A stretch of DNA of 64,000 nucleotides from an uncultured Flavobacteriales bacterium (GCA_913054135.1 CAJXJK010000016.1:1-64000), one strand, 5' to 3'. Positions 51,215 to 61,153 are shown, counted from the stretch's first letter. Notes: generated by a model from the sequence alone, not told the origin. A program made the numbers and translations.

Positions 51215-52039
51215 ATGCGTAAGGCGATAGAATTTATTGTTTACTCAAACATTTGGATTAGTGCAGGAGCCGCAGGCTTTGGCACACTCTATTATTTTCT
51301 AAATGAGAAAGAATTAAACAAAGAGTTAATCGCTTTCTTGTTTTGTTCTACCCTTCTTACCTACACATTTCAACGTTTTGAAAAACTGCGCAAAAAGGAG
51401 CGAATTTCGGGCCCTAGAATGGAGTGGATGATTGCGAATAGCGTTCTTGTTTATATTCTAATGGGATTAACTTTTGTGGGGACAATCTATTTCGCGCTTT
51501 ACTTCTCTTTTGAATCAATCTCCCTTCTTTTTTGCTTAGGTCCCATCTCATTTTTGTATGCCTTCAAGCTTAAGTTTAGAGGTACACCTACAAATTTGAG
51601 AGATATCCCTTTTATTAAAATTGTTTTAATTGGTGTTGTTTGGGCAATCAGTTGTTACCTCATTCCTTTTATTGAGGATGGACAAAGCAACTATGATTTC
51701 TTGATTCCGTCAATTGCTTTTTTCACTTATATAATTGGTATTACAATTCCTTTTGACATCAGGGATATGGAGGTTGATGAAAAGAGCAAAAAGACGATTC
51801 CACAAATTTTTGGTGAATCATTTTCAAGATTCATTGCGGCACTTCTTATCGCGATAAGCGCTTGCTTACTTATTTATCAATTTGAAGAGCAGTGGATTGA
51901 AATCGCCGTTACTCACACTATTTCAATCACTGTAGTAATGGGAGCCTCTGCCAAAAGAGATGAACTTTTCTTTTCTTTTTTGGTGGATGGACTTTTGGTG
52001 TTGTTTCCTTTAACTTTTTACCTTTTAAAAAGTTTATAG
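51215..52039 (+). CDS. UbiA-like membrane protein of a Bacteroidota family
   Basis: 274 aa from ATG 51215 (an earlier TTG at 51203 is less likely). Eight or so hydrophobic spans. The second Asp-rich UbiA motif is seen as 'FDIRDMEVDEKSKKTIPQIF', while the first is replaced by 'TLLTYTFQRFEKLRKKERIS'. It is therefore a divergent UbiA member that may lack the first metal site. Its 3' end overlaps the convergent gene at 52018 by 22 nt. Confidence 0.65.
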   Translation: MRKAIEFIVYSNIWISAGAAGFGTLYYFLNEKELNKELIAFLFCSTLLTYTFQRFEKLRKKERISGPRMEWMIANSVLVYILMGLTFVGTIYFALYFSFESISLLFCLGPISFLYAFKLKFRGTPTNLRDIPFIKIVLIGVVWAISCYLIPFIEDGQSNYDFLIPSIAFFTYIIGITIPFDIRDMEVDEKSKKTIPQIFGESFSRFIAALLIAISACLLIYQFEEQWIEIAVTHTISITVVMGASAKRDELFFSFLVDGLLVLFPLTFYLLKSL

Positions 52040-53826
52040 CCAATTGAGAAATAGGCCGAAGAGCTATTGAAAAGTAAGAAATCATCCATAGGTTTTGTAG
52101 AAAAATGAAGACCTAAACCAATGGTATATCTTTCAATATTTGCATCAACTCCCAAACTTACAACCGGATAAACAGCTTGCGTATTCAAGCCGTTTCCTTG
52201 GCCTGGACCAGTGTATTCAGTATCAAATTTATCTAAAAACTCACCTGGTGCTTCGTGCAAATTCACATCCATTTCACCTTCATAAAGGTCAATGTAATCA
52301 AGATTTGCTCCTCTATAAATAGCATCAAAATCATTGTAAACACCCAGCTCATTGATTCCTGGCGGATGACCATCTTTTGCAAGATTGACGTACAATAATC
52401 CTGACATTCCGACATCAGCACTCAGGGCTAATGAGAACAAATCTCTATCAATCACTTTGTATGTAGCCCCGACACTAATGTCAAGTACATTAATTACTTT
52501 TCTATAAACTGCTGATCTTAATCTAGGTGTACCAGGCTCTACGGCGTAAGATCTTACACCTAATGAGTCGGTCAAAATTGTTGCTTTGAGCTCATTCGTT
52601 TGAACATCAACTTCCATTTTTGATCCTCCCAGTTGTCCTCTAATTCCAATTCTCTTTGTGAGGTAGATATTTAAAATTCCAGATATTCTTGCTCCCCAAT
52701 CAATACGTTTAATGTCACCTAGAGTAATCATTTCAACATTGACGGCATCTTGAAAAGTTCCACCTGAAGAATATAAACCAGAGTCTCTTTTAATAACTGA
52801 AAGTTGATTCATAGGATCATTGAAATAAGTGCCCATATCATTAAAAACACGTCTGTCATACCTAATTCCTATATCAAACCTTTCTTTCTTTTTCTTGATA
52901 TTTGAAATGACCACATCATCTTCTGATACTTCATCCTTTTTAATTCTTCTACCAATATCCATTGAGAACAAATTCGCCGACAATGAGAACCCATAAGTTC
53001 TAATGATATCAAATGGTGTGGCATTATTGGTATACACAACCTCTGGCCCCACGGCTTGCGGAAAGAATGTGTAGGTAACACCTGTTTGTACATAAGCAGA
53101 CGCTCTAAATCTGTAGAACTCAAGTCCGGCTTGAAAGTTAAAATAAGTTGATCGCTCAGCATATTTATCTAAAGCTCTGTCAACTGAAGATAAATCTTGA
53201 ATGAAGTCTCGAGAATAGTCTAGATAATTATAGAGGTGTTTACCGTACTTAAGCTTCACTGTTGTTCCTATTGCTACAAATGCCTTCACACTTTTATGAG
53301 GAAAGAATCGCATCCCGAAATTAGCAGTGTATGAAAGAAGTTTAAACTCTTCAACAGTTCTTAAACTTGCTTGCTCAGAGCTTTTAGCATTATCAATATA
53401 TCTGATGTAATCAACTGTATCTGCAGTAAAACCAGTCGAAGCAGCATTCGTTTGAAACTCATCAAAAGTGCCATATTCATCTCTAAAATAACTGTCGGTA
53501 TAATTTGAAACGCCCCACATTTGAAGCTTGTTCACGCTATTTGAAAGCTTCAAATCGGCGAACCATCTTTTTCTCAAATTGAATCTTAAGTAAAGTGGAA
53601 CCTCAACATGATTGTCCATGGTGAATTTGAAAAAGTAGGTGTTGATGGTATCTCCTCCAATATCTAGCACACCCAGAGCTCTGTTCGTTTCGGAATAAAT
53701 ATCAGACTCAGCAAAAGTCTCTACGTTATTATAGTTTTGATTCACTTCAATTCCAAAATCAACTGACTGTGAAAGACCACTTACTGGAAAGAAAAACAAG
53801 GACGAATAAATTAATAATTTCATCAT
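52018..53826 (-). CDS. Large outer-membrane-type protein coupled to the WD40-caspase
   Basis: 602 aa with signal MMKLLIYSSLFFFPVSGLSQ. Repeated amphipathic strands ('YLRFNLRKRWFADLKLS', 'TANFGMRFFPHKSVKAFVAI', 'IGLGLHFSTKPMDDFLLF') and the end 'SAYFSIGYKLFKR' suit an outer-membrane beta-barrel. No TonB box or plug is visible. Its ATG overlaps the stop of the caspase gene (ATGA, 53823-53826), so both are translated from one mRNA, with the caspase gene first. Function unknown. Confidence 0.68.
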   Translation of the reverse strand: MMKLLIYSSLFFFPVSGLSQSVDFGIEVNQNYNNVETFAESDIYSETNRALGVLDIGGDTINTYFFKFTMDNHVEVPLYLRFNLRKRWFADLKLSNSVNKLQMWGVSNYTDSYFRDEYGTFDEFQTNAASTGFTADTVDYIRYIDNAKSSEQASLRTVEEFKLLSYTANFGMRFFPHKSVKAFVAIGTTVKLKYGKHLYNYLDYSRDFIQDLSSVDRALDKYAERSTYFNFQAGLEFYRFRASAYVQTGVTYTFFPQAVGPEVVYTNNATPFDIIRTYGFSLSANLFSMDIGRRIKKDEVSEDDVVISNIKKKKERFDIGIRYDRRVFNDMGTYFNDPMNQLSVIKRDSGLYSSGGTFQDAVNVEMITLGDIKRIDWGARISGILNIYLTKRIGIRGQLGGSKMEVDVQTNELKATILTDSLGVRSYAVEPGTPRLRSAVYRKVINVLDISVGATYKVIDRDLFSLALSADVGMSGLLYVNLAKDGHPPGINELGVYNDFDAIYRGANLDYIDLYEGEMDVNLHEAPGEFLDKFDTEYTGPGQGNGLNTQAVYPVVSLGVDANIERYTIGLGLHFSTKPMDDFLLFNSSSAYFSIGYKLFKR

Positions 53827-56789
53827 TTTTTAGATATAATAAAGTCGTAATTAAGGTTCTCCACTCTCGAGGTAGGTGTTTGTTTACCTGCCGTTTTTTT
53901 GCTTACACCCTCTTGAACATATGATTGCAATTCACTAATTGTAATTGATTTGTCTTTGTTCTTGTCGGCATTTTTAAACATCATTCCTTGCAATAAAGTA
54001 TAAGTAAAAACACCATTTTTCCATTCATCACCTTCAATGGCATATTCAGCACCTCCCGAACTTGAAATTACCGTTGCACCATTATTTAATCTCATATCAG
54101 CAAACAAGGCTCTTGACAATTCAAAAGAGTTAATGTCATCTAAGTTTTCAATCGTTCTTCCAGCCCTTCTAAAAATCAATTCAGTTTGATTTTCTTCGTC
54201 ATCAGTCACGAATGTCTCAATGACTTCATCTTTGTCAATTTCTCCACTATGACAGGCATCTATGAACATCAGCTTTTTTCTACTTTTTGTGTTTTCAAGG
54301 ATATCATCAAAGGCAGAAAATGGAATTCCTTTTTTAGAAGGATCAGTAAAATCCATGTCATATGGAGCAAAAAAGTAATCAAGATTGTCATCAAGAACCC
54401 CATGACCAGCTACAAACAGAACAACCACATCATCTTCTCCTGCCTCAGCCATAAAATCCTTAGCATCTAGAATTGATTGTTTCGTTACTAAGGAATCTAC
54501 CATAAGATGTCGCTTCTTGACACGATATTTCGTGAACATTGGAAACATCATGGCCATGTCTTGCGCATCTTTAGCAGCATAACTTAGATTATAATTAGAC
54601 TGCTTGTATTTAGACACGCCAATGGAAAGAAGGAACAAACGACTTTTCTTAGTAGCCTGAGGTGCCTCAAACTTATAGGTCTGTTTTAATGAAGACGTGT
54701 TTTGATCATTGGTCACGTAAACTTGCACCACATTAGTTTCAGGATTTAAATTCAATTTGACTTCTTCTTCATATTTCTTGCCGGAAATACGTTTGCCGTA
54801 CCTACCAAACTCGGGCACTCCGTTCACTGTTACATGCAATCTAGACAATTCATTTTTTGGGTCATGACATTTCAACTGTAATGTTAGTTCATTTTCGTTC
54901 AACGCAGTATTAATGTTGTTTTCAACCTCCACTTTCGGAATGTGTTTACTCACTTTTACATCTGCCTCAGTGATACCCAATTTCTCTAATCGTTTATTGT
55001 AAGCCCGCAAGAAAGCCTCCTCATAAAACTCATCAAAATAAGGTAGGTTTTGAATAACCATGTCTGGTCGATTGTATTTTAAATCAAACTGTTCAAAAGA
55101 GAATATTTTGTTTTCAATACTAAAGCCAATATAATTCAATGCGTTCTTAGATGAGAAGTAATATCCATCAGGATTCACATAAACGAATTGACCATCACCA
55201 AAAGCACCAAAGACAGTCATCAATTCACCATTTGAAACATCCCAAAATCGAATCATTCCATCCCAAGAGGCGGTAGCGAGAAAGCCGTATTTGTCATTAT
55301 ACTCAACCACTGTTAACTTATCTGAATGTTCGGTTTCAAACTTAAAAGAACTGCCATCACTTAGGTTTTCAACTGTTATTCCTGTTCCGGTAATGAATGC
55401 ATTTTGATTCAATGAATCAGAATGGTCGCTATCTGAGAAGATGTCTTGAAAATAATCTTTGTCATGATAGATCCCAAGCTTCAAATCAGCAATATAACTT
55501 TGACTTTTTGGGCTAAGATTTTGTTTCTTGTTTAGCTCTAAATAGTTGCCTTCAAAGGTCCACTTAACATCATATTCTTCTAACTTATCATAGACTCCTT
55601 CATGATCTAACTGAGATTGTTTATACATCACCTCTAGGTTCGCATAGTCTTCTTCAAAATCAATAATTCGACTTACAGAGAAAGATCCTACCTTGGTCAA
55701 TATTTCTGAATTTAATCTCAACTTGTTTACGATTGTTTGGTTTGAAACCAAATCAGTTTTTCGTAATGAACCATCTTCGTATGCAATTAAAATTTCACGA
55801 CCATTTTCTGAAAATTGCATATCGTTAATTTGATTAACCAAACCTTTCATTACCTTGATTACACGCAATTCTTCCAGATCCCAAATCACAACAGATTTGG
55901 ATTGACCCGCTACAGCTAAATATCGCTCATCATGAGAAAGATCAATTGAATTGATTTTGAAGAACTTGCCTTTAAGCACATTGACCTGATACCATTTCCG
56001 CTTCTTCAAAACTCTGACATTCCCATAATCATCAGCCAAATAAACAAAGTTGGAATCACTGGCAACATCATTTACGGTATTCAACATCCAGTCGGTAGAT
56101 CGACTTTTCTTCTTTCCCGTTTTGTAATTGTACGATATAGATATACCAACATTAGTAGAGAACAAAACTGAATTTTGAGGCTCATTGAAAGAGGCGCTTA
56201 TTATCGGATGTGTAAATTTCTTTAGGAGTGTTCCTGACTTCAAATCCATAAAGTATCCAACAAACTCATCAGCCCCACCCGCAATTAATAAGCTATCATT
56301 CTTTGAAATCTCAACGGTTGAAAAGAATTTTCTTGGTTTAATTGAAAGCACTTCAAACTCAAGCGTTTTGTGATCATAAATTCGAACATCATCACCAGCC
56401 AAAACAACTTTATCTCCAACTTCATTGAATTTCACATCACGTACTGCGTATGGTAAGTGAAACTCGTTTATCAAATCACCAGTTAGATAATTCCATATTT
56501 TAACCGAACTATCTAATGAGCTACTGATTAAGAGTTCATTATCAGGATGAAACGACAAGGCCGTAACTGTCTTTTTGTGACCCAATAAAACTTTGAATTG
56601 TTTTGATGTTTGAAAATCCCAAATAACAATCTTATGATCTTTACCTGCTGAAGCTACAAAATCATCAAACGGACTAAACACCACATCTGTGATTCCGGCT
56701 GAATGACCAGTTTGAACGGTGAGCTCAACTTTTTGGGCGTATATAACACCAAAGCAAAAAAGAAATGTACCAAAAATCAGAGCTTTCAT
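53823..56789 (-). CDS. Exported WD40-repeat protein with C-terminal caspase-like peptidase domain
   Basis: 988 aa from ATG 56789 (GTG 56792 is the alternative). Signal MKALIFGTFLFCFGVIYAQ. Residues ~25-330 are a WD40 propeller ('HSAGITDVVFSPFDDFVASA', 'KIVIWDF', 'SSVKIWNYLTG', 'SVVIWDLEEL'), with more WD-like strands at ~490-545 ('FLATASWDGMIRFWDVSNGE'). A linker with an Ig-like strand set precedes the caspase (peptidase C14) domain at ~725-985: 'LFLLSIGVSKYKQSNYNLSY', catalytic His796 in 'VVLFVAGHGVLDDNLDYFFA', Cys846 in 'KLMFIDACHSGEIDKDE' (spacing 50). Both catalytic residues are intact, so it should be active. Export makes it unusual. It is followed by a barrel-like gene (ATGA). Confidence 0.85.
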   Translation of the reverse strand: MKALIFGTFLFCFGVIYAQKVELTVQTGHSAGITDVVFSPFDDFVASAGKDHKIVIWDFQTSKQFKVLLGHKKTVTALSFHPDNELLISSSLDSSVKIWNYLTGDLINEFHLPYAVRDVKFNEVGDKVVLAGDDVRIYDHKTLEFEVLSIKPRKFFSTVEISKNDSLLIAGGADEFVGYFMDLKSGTLLKKFTHPIISASFNEPQNSVLFSTNVGISISYNYKTGKKKSRSTDWMLNTVNDVASDSNFVYLADDYGNVRVLKKRKWYQVNVLKGKFFKINSIDLSHDERYLAVAGQSKSVVIWDLEELRVIKVMKGLVNQINDMQFSENGREILIAYEDGSLRKTDLVSNQTIVNKLRLNSEILTKVGSFSVSRIIDFEEDYANLEVMYKQSQLDHEGVYDKLEEYDVKWTFEGNYLELNKKQNLSPKSQSYIADLKLGIYHDKDYFQDIFSDSDHSDSLNQNAFITGTGITVENLSDGSSFKFETEHSDKLTVVEYNDKYGFLATASWDGMIRFWDVSNGELMTVFGAFGDGQFVYVNPDGYYFSSKNALNYIGFSIENKIFSFEQFDLKYNRPDMVIQNLPYFDEFYEEAFLRAYNKRLEKLGITEADVKVSKHIPKVEVENNINTALNENELTLQLKCHDPKNELSRLHVTVNGVPEFGRYGKRISGKKYEEEVKLNLNPETNVVQVYVTNDQNTSSLKQTYKFEAPQATKKSRLFLLSIGVSKYKQSNYNLSYAAKDAQDMAMMFPMFTKYRVKKRHLMVDSLVTKQSILDAKDFMAEAGEDDVVVLFVAGHGVLDDNLDYFFAPYDMDFTDPSKKGIPFSAFDDILENTKSRKKLMFIDACHSGEIDKDEVIETFVTDDEENQTELIFRRAGRTIENLDDINSFELSRALFADMRLNNGATVISSSGGAEYAIEGDEWKNGVFTYTLLQGMMFKNADKNKDKSITISELQSYVQEGVSKKTAGKQTPTSRVENLNYDFIISKK

Positions 56790-56859
56790 CACCTATCAAT
56801 TGTAGCTAAAGATAGGAAAACGAATTTTGATAACAAGATAAGTGCTTGAATATCTGATT

Positions 56860-58158
56860 CTAGCCTTCGAACACCACAGTTAGAGCCTTACAGAATTTAT
56901 CGGCCACTTCATCCAAAATTTCAGAAGTATGCGCTTTTGAAACAAAGCCAACTTCATAACCTGAAGGACCTAAATAAACTCCCTCATCTAATAAAATGGC
57001 GTAGAGTCTCTTGAAATCATTCATTGATTCGGCTCTAATTTCATCAGCCGATCTAATTGCATCAGCTTTGCTAAATGCTAACCAAAAAATTGAGCCAATT
57101 GTAAACATTTCAAACTCGTAATTCTTGCTTTGAGAAAAAACATTGATTTTATTAACTAATTTTTTAGTTCTTTCTTCTTGGTCTTGATAGAAACCTTCTT
57201 TCAAACACTCACTCAATTGAGCTATTCCTGCCGACATAGCAACCGGATTACCCGATAATGTACCAGCTTGATAAACATCTCCTAAGGGTGAAATATGTGA
57301 CATGATCTCATCCGAAGCACCATAAGCACCAACCGGTAAACCTCCTCCAATAATCTTACCGTAAGTCACCAAGTCTGGTTTGATTCCATAAAGTTCAGCT
57401 GCACCTGCAAAAGCAACTCTAAACCCAGAAATTACCTCATCAAAAAACAATAAAATGCCGTTTTCATTACAAATCTCTCTTAAGAATTCTAGATAGGATT
57501 TCTCTTGTAGTAAAAGACCATTATTGGCTGGAATTGGTTCAATAACAATACAAGCAATTTCACTTCCGTGATCAGCAATTGCTTTTTTAACGGCATCTCT
57601 ATCATTCAACGGTAAGACGATCGTTTCATTTGAAAACACTTCAGGAACACCCGCCGAAGAAGAAGTCCCAAATGTTGCCAAACCTGAGCCTGCTTTAACC
57701 AAAAGTGAATCATAGTGTCCGTGGTAACAACCATCAAACTTTACGATTTTATCTCTACCTGTGTATCCTCTTGCTAATCTGATCGCCGACATTACGGCCT
57801 CAGTCCCGGAACTAACGAATCTGATTTTATCTACAAAAGGATTATTCTTCACAATGAGGTCACCCAGCTCGTTCTCTAATTTTGTTGGCGCACCAAATGA
57901 AGTTCCGTTTTGAAGCGTTTCCTCAATTTTAGTTCTAACCGAAGGATGATTATGTCCTAAAATTAGCGGACCCCAGCTACAGCAAAAGTCAATAAATTCG
58001 TTGTCATCCTCATCCCAAATTCTAGGGCCATCTCCTTTTTTCATAAAAAGCGGAACGCCATCTACTGATTTAAAAGCCCTTACCGGTGAATTCACTCCCC
58101 CTGGGAAAAGCGTTTTTGCAGTTTCAAATAAACTCTCAGAATTTTTTCTTGACAACAT
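56860..58158 (-). CDS. hemL: Glutamate-1-semialdehyde 2,1-aminomutase
   Basis: 432 aa PLP enzyme that turns glutamate-1-semialdehyde into 5-aminolevulinate for heme. PLP Lys268 in 'VTYGKIIGGGLPVGAYGASD'. Other signatures: 'LFPGGVNSPVRAFKSVDGVP', 'FIDFCCSWGPLILGHNHPSV', 'RFVSSGTEAVMSAIRLARGY', 'VKFDGCYHGHYDSLLVKAGS', 'LLFFDEVISGFRV'. It marks the C5 heme route. Its upstream region is shared, divergently, with kynU. Confidence 0.97.
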   Translation of the reverse strand: MLSRKNSESLFETAKTLFPGGVNSPVRAFKSVDGVPLFMKKGDGPRIWDEDDNEFIDFCCSWGPLILGHNHPSVRTKIEETLQNGTSFGAPTKLENELGDLIVKNNPFVDKIRFVSSGTEAVMSAIRLARGYTGRDKIVKFDGCYHGHYDSLLVKAGSGLATFGTSSSAGVPEVFSNETIVLPLNDRDAVKKAIADHGSEIACIVIEPIPANNGLLLQEKSYLEFLREICNENGILLFFDEVISGFRVAFAGAAELYGIKPDLVTYGKIIGGGLPVGAYGASDEIMSHISPLGDVYQAGTLSGNPVAMSAGIAQLSECLKEGFYQDQEERTKKLVNKINVFSQSKNYEFEMFTIGSIFWLAFSKADAIRSADEIRAESMNDFKRLYAILLDEGVYLGPSGYEVGFVSKAHTSEILDEVADKFCKALTVVFEG

Positions 58159-58178
58159 AGGTTTTGTTTGATTGTTCG

Positions 58179-58235
58179 TATCTTTGGGTTCTAGCCTACA
58201 AAATTAACGCTTTCCCTGGGGAAAGGTTTTTTTTA
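58179..58235 (+). promoter_or_regulatory. Possible kynU promoter with leader hairpin (attenuator-like)
   Basis: TATCTTTG (58179-58186) matches TAnnTTTG. It is followed about 24 nt later by a short hairpin CTTTCC (58210-58215)/GGAAAG (58220-58225) and T8 (58227-58234), all ahead of kynU at 58281. If that promoter is used, a terminator-like structure lies in the leader. The stem is only 6 bp. Near-direct repeats AGCCTACAAAATTAA and GGCTTACAAAATTGA flank it. Confidence 0.3.
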
Positions 58236-58280
58236 GGCTTACAAAATTGAAAATTTATTGACTTAAAGTTCATAGAACTC

Positions 58281-59567
58281 ATGACCATGACTGCTAATAA
58301 AAATTCACTCGAATACGCTCAAGAGCTAGATCAACAAGATAGTTTATCACATTATAGAGAGCGCTTTTTTATTCCCAAAGTAAATGGTGAAGAAGCGGTT
58401 TATTTTACAGGGAATTCCTTGGGTCTTCAACCTAAATCTGTCAAAGATTATATTCAAAGTGAACTAGATGATTGGGCACAATATGGAGTAGAAGGTCATT
58501 TTGAAGCAAAAAAACCTTGGTTCGCCTATCATGAATTTCTAACTCCTAAAATTGCAAAGATAGTTGGAGCCAAAGAATCAGAAGTTGTAGTAACGCACAG
58601 CCTTACTACAAACCTTCATTTAATGATGGTTTCATTTTATCGACCTACAGAGAGTAGATATAAAATTATTTGTGAGAAGAAGGCCTTCCCTTCAGATCAA
58701 TACGCATTAGAGTCTCAAGTGAAGTTTCATGGAAGAACAGTTGAAGACGCAATAATAGAAGTTGGACCGAGAGAGGGAGAACATACAATTAATCATGACG
58801 ACATCATTCAAGCCATTGAAGATGCTGGAGACAGTTTAGCAATGGTGATGATTGGAGGCGTGAATTACTACTCTGGTCAGTTATTTGACATGAAATCAAT
58901 TACTACAAAAGCGCATGAAGTTGGTGCCACATGTGGATTTGATTTAGCACATGCTGCAGGAAATGTGATTCTGAACTTACATGATTGGGGAGTTGATTTT
59001 GCCGCTTGGTGTTCTTATAAATATTTAAACTCTAGCCCTGGAGGAGTATCTGGTTTGTTCGTTCATGAAAGACATGAATTCAACCAAGATTTACCGCGCT
59101 TTGCAGGTTGGTGGGGATATGACAAAGAAACAAGATTTCAAATGGAACCTGGATTTGTACCCATGAAGGGTGCAGAAGGATGGCAATTATCTAATGCTCC
59201 GGTTTTGGGTATGGCCGCTCATTTAGCAGCTCTTGATATTTTTGACGAGGTGGGTATGACCGCCTTAAGAGCAAAAAGTGATCAACTAACGGCATATTTA
59301 GAAGATTTGATAAATGATATTTCAGAAAGAAAAGGTCACTTGTGTCAATTTGAAATTATCACTCCAAAAAGCCAAAATGAAAGAGGGGCACAATTGTCTA
59401 TTTTAGCTCATGGTAAAGGAAAAACAATGTTTGATGCACTAACTAAAAAAGGAGTAATCGCAGATTGGCGTGAACCTAACGTGATTAGAATTGCACCAGT
59501 GCCATTGTACAATTCTTTTGAAGATATTTTCAGATTCGCTAAATACCTTGAAGAGTCAATTTCTTAA
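58281..59567 (+). CDS. kynU: Kynureninase
   Basis: 428 aa PLP enzyme: kynurenine to anthranilate, or 3-hydroxykynurenine to 3-hydroxyanthranilate. PLP Lys247 in 'WCSYKYLNSSPGGVSGLFVH'. Other signatures: 'YFTGNSLGLQPKSVKDYIQS', 'THSLTTNLHLMMVSFYRPT', 'GATCGFDLAHAAGNVILNLH', 'RFAGWWGYDKETRFQMEPGF'. It is the first gene of the operon with the 71-aa membrane protein and kmo, so 3-hydroxykynurenine is a likely substrate. Confidence 0.96.
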   Translation: MTMTANKNSLEYAQELDQQDSLSHYRERFFIPKVNGEEAVYFTGNSLGLQPKSVKDYIQSELDDWAQYGVEGHFEAKKPWFAYHEFLTPKIAKIVGAKESEVVVTHSLTTNLHLMMVSFYRPTESRYKIICEKKAFPSDQYALESQVKFHGRTVEDAIIEVGPREGEHTINHDDIIQAIEDAGDSLAMVMIGGVNYYSGQLFDMKSITTKAHEVGATCGFDLAHAAGNVILNLHDWGVDFAAWCSYKYLNSSPGGVSGLFVHERHEFNQDLPRFAGWWGYDKETRFQMEPGFVPMKGAEGWQLSNAPVLGMAAHLAALDIFDEVGMTALRAKSDQLTAYLEDLINDISERKGHLCQFEIITPKSQNERGAQLSILAHGKGKTMFDALTKKGVIADWREPNVIRIAPVPLYNSFEDIFRFAKYLEESIS

Positions 59568-59592
59568 ACTTTAATTTGAATCACTTGTTCTA

Positions 59593-59808
59593 ATGGAACC
59601 AACTTACAACCCAGAATTCTTTGTTGAGCATGTTAGTGGACATGCCGTACAAGGTTACTTCGTTATCAAATTAATGATGCAAGTGTTGGCGGTTTTAGTT
59701 GTTGGAATGATTTTATGGCGAATTGGATCGGCTTTTAGTCGAAAGAAAAAACCAGGACGACAAAATATGTTTAACGAATCAAGCTTTAATAGCTGGAAAC
59801 GTAGATAA
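59593..59808 (+). CDS. Small single-span membrane protein between kynU and kmo
   Basis: 71 aa. 'MEPTYNPEFFVEHVSGHAVQ' is followed by a span 'VLAVLVVGMILWRIGSAF' and a basic tail 'RKKKPGRQNMFNESS'. It lies 26 nt after kynU and 1 nt before kmo, in frame and in phase with the operon. No family is recognised. It could anchor or assist Kmo, which in other organisms is membrane-associated. That is inference. Confidence 0.6.
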   Translation: MEPTYNPEFFVEHVSGHAVQGYFVIKLMMQVLAVLVVGMILWRIGSAFSRKKKPGRQNMFNESSFNSWKRR

Positions 59809-59809
59809 A

Positions 59810-61153
59810 ATGGAAAAAAAAGCAATTATTGTAGGCGCAGGATTAGTAGGCTCACTTTGGGCTGTATTCTTAGCTAAGGCCGGTTATAAAGTAGTTATTT
59901 ATGAGCGCAGATCTGACATTAGAAAAGCCGAAATCTCGGCAGGTAAATCAATCAACTTAGCCCTTTCAACAAGAGGTTGGACTGCACTAAAAGCAGCCGG
60001 GGTTGATAAATTGGTTGAAGACATTGCGATTCCTATGTACGGGAGAATAATGCATGACCTTGATGGTAATGAAACTGAACAGGCATATGGTAAAGATGGC
60101 CAAGCCATCTACTCTATTTCAAGAGGAGATTTGAATGCCCGAATGATGGATATTGCCGAAGATGCAGGTAATGCAAAGATTCATTACAATCAAAAATGTA
60201 TTGATGTAGATTTAGAAGCAGGCATCATAACTCTTGAAAGTTATGAAACAGGAGAAGTAACGACTGACCAAGGAGATGTTGTTTTCGCTTGTGATGGTGC
60301 TTTCTCAGCGGTAAGATATAATGGTTTGCAAAAGCTTGACCGTTTTGATTACATGCAAGATTATATTGATGACGGCTACAGGGAATTATTGCTTCCCGCG
60401 AATGAAGATGGCTCATATAAAATGGATAAAAACGCCCTTCACATATGGCCAAGAGGAAGATTCATGTTAATCGCACTAGCGAATGATGACGGATCATTTA
60501 CTTGTACTTTATTCATGCCATTTGAAGGAGAGAATTCATTTGAAGCTTTGAAAACTGATGCTGATGTAGACAAATTTTTCAAGGAAACTTTCCCTGACTT
60601 TTATGAAATGTTCCCAGGACTTATCGACAGCTGGCATGGGCATCCATTATCATCTTTAGCAATTATCAGATGCTACCCTTGGACCAAAGGGAAAATTGCG
60701 CTAATGGGTGATGCTGCTCACGCAACCGTTCCTTTTTATGGACAGGGCATGAACTCTGGTTTTGAAGATTGTTCAGTAATGAACGATTTAATGCACAAGC
60801 ACAATGAAGATTGGGAGAAAGTCTTTGAAGAATACCAAGATTTAAGAAAACCTGATGGTGATGCTGTTCAAGACTTATCAGTTCATAATTACTATGTAAT
60901 GAGAGATTTTGTAGGCGACCCTACATTTTTACTACAGAAAAAAATTGAAAAACGGTTCTCAGATTTGTACCCAGATAAGTGGATGCCGTTATACAGCCAA
61001 GTATCATTCTCAAATATCAGATATTCTGAAGCCTGGGCAACTGGTATGAAGCAAGATGAAATCATGAAAACGGTAATGGATCGCCCTGATATCAATGATG
61101 TTTGGGATTCTAAAGAAATTGAAGTTAATATCTTGAATTTACTCGAAGCCTAA
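59810..61153 (+). CDS. kmo: Kynurenine 3-monooxygenase
   Basis: 447 aa from ATG 59810, giving MEKKAIIVGAGLVGSLWAVF; an upstream TTG-started frame at 59723 overlaps the small membrane gene and is not used. FAD site 'AIIVGAGLVGSLWAVFLAKA' at the N-terminus, 'GKSINLALSTRGW', 'SISRGDLNARMMDIAEDAGN', 'ALMGDAAHATVPFYGQGMNS' (FAD phosphate/ribose site). It hydroxylates kynurenine with NADPH and O2. It follows kynU in the operon; tryptophan would enter via upstream enzymes not in the window. Confidence 0.95.
   Translation: MEKKAIIVGAGLVGSLWAVFLAKAGYKVVIYERRSDIRKAEISAGKSINLALSTRGWTALKAAGVDKLVEDIAIPMYGRIMHDLDGNETEQAYGKDGQAIYSISRGDLNARMMDIAEDAGNAKIHYNQKCIDVDLEAGIITLESYETGEVTTDQGDVVFACDGAFSAVRYNGLQKLDRFDYMQDYIDDGYRELLLPANEDGSYKMDKNALHIWPRGRFMLIALANDDGSFTCTLFMPFEGENSFEALKTDADVDKFFKETFPDFYEMFPGLIDSWHGHPLSSLAIIRCYPWTKGKIALMGDAAHATVPFYGQGMNSGFEDCSVMNDLMHKHNEDWEKVFEEYQDLRKPDGDAVQDLSVHNYYVMRDFVGDPTFLLQKKIEKRFSDLYPDKWMPLYSQVSFSNIRYSEAWATGMKQDEIMKTVMDRPDINDVWDSKEIEVNILNLLEA

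Noticed and set aside
53823-56789. A phage-defence or toxin-antitoxin role for the WD40-caspase.
   Set aside because: It carries a signal peptide and no defence partner genes are nearby, so a defence role is not supported by context.
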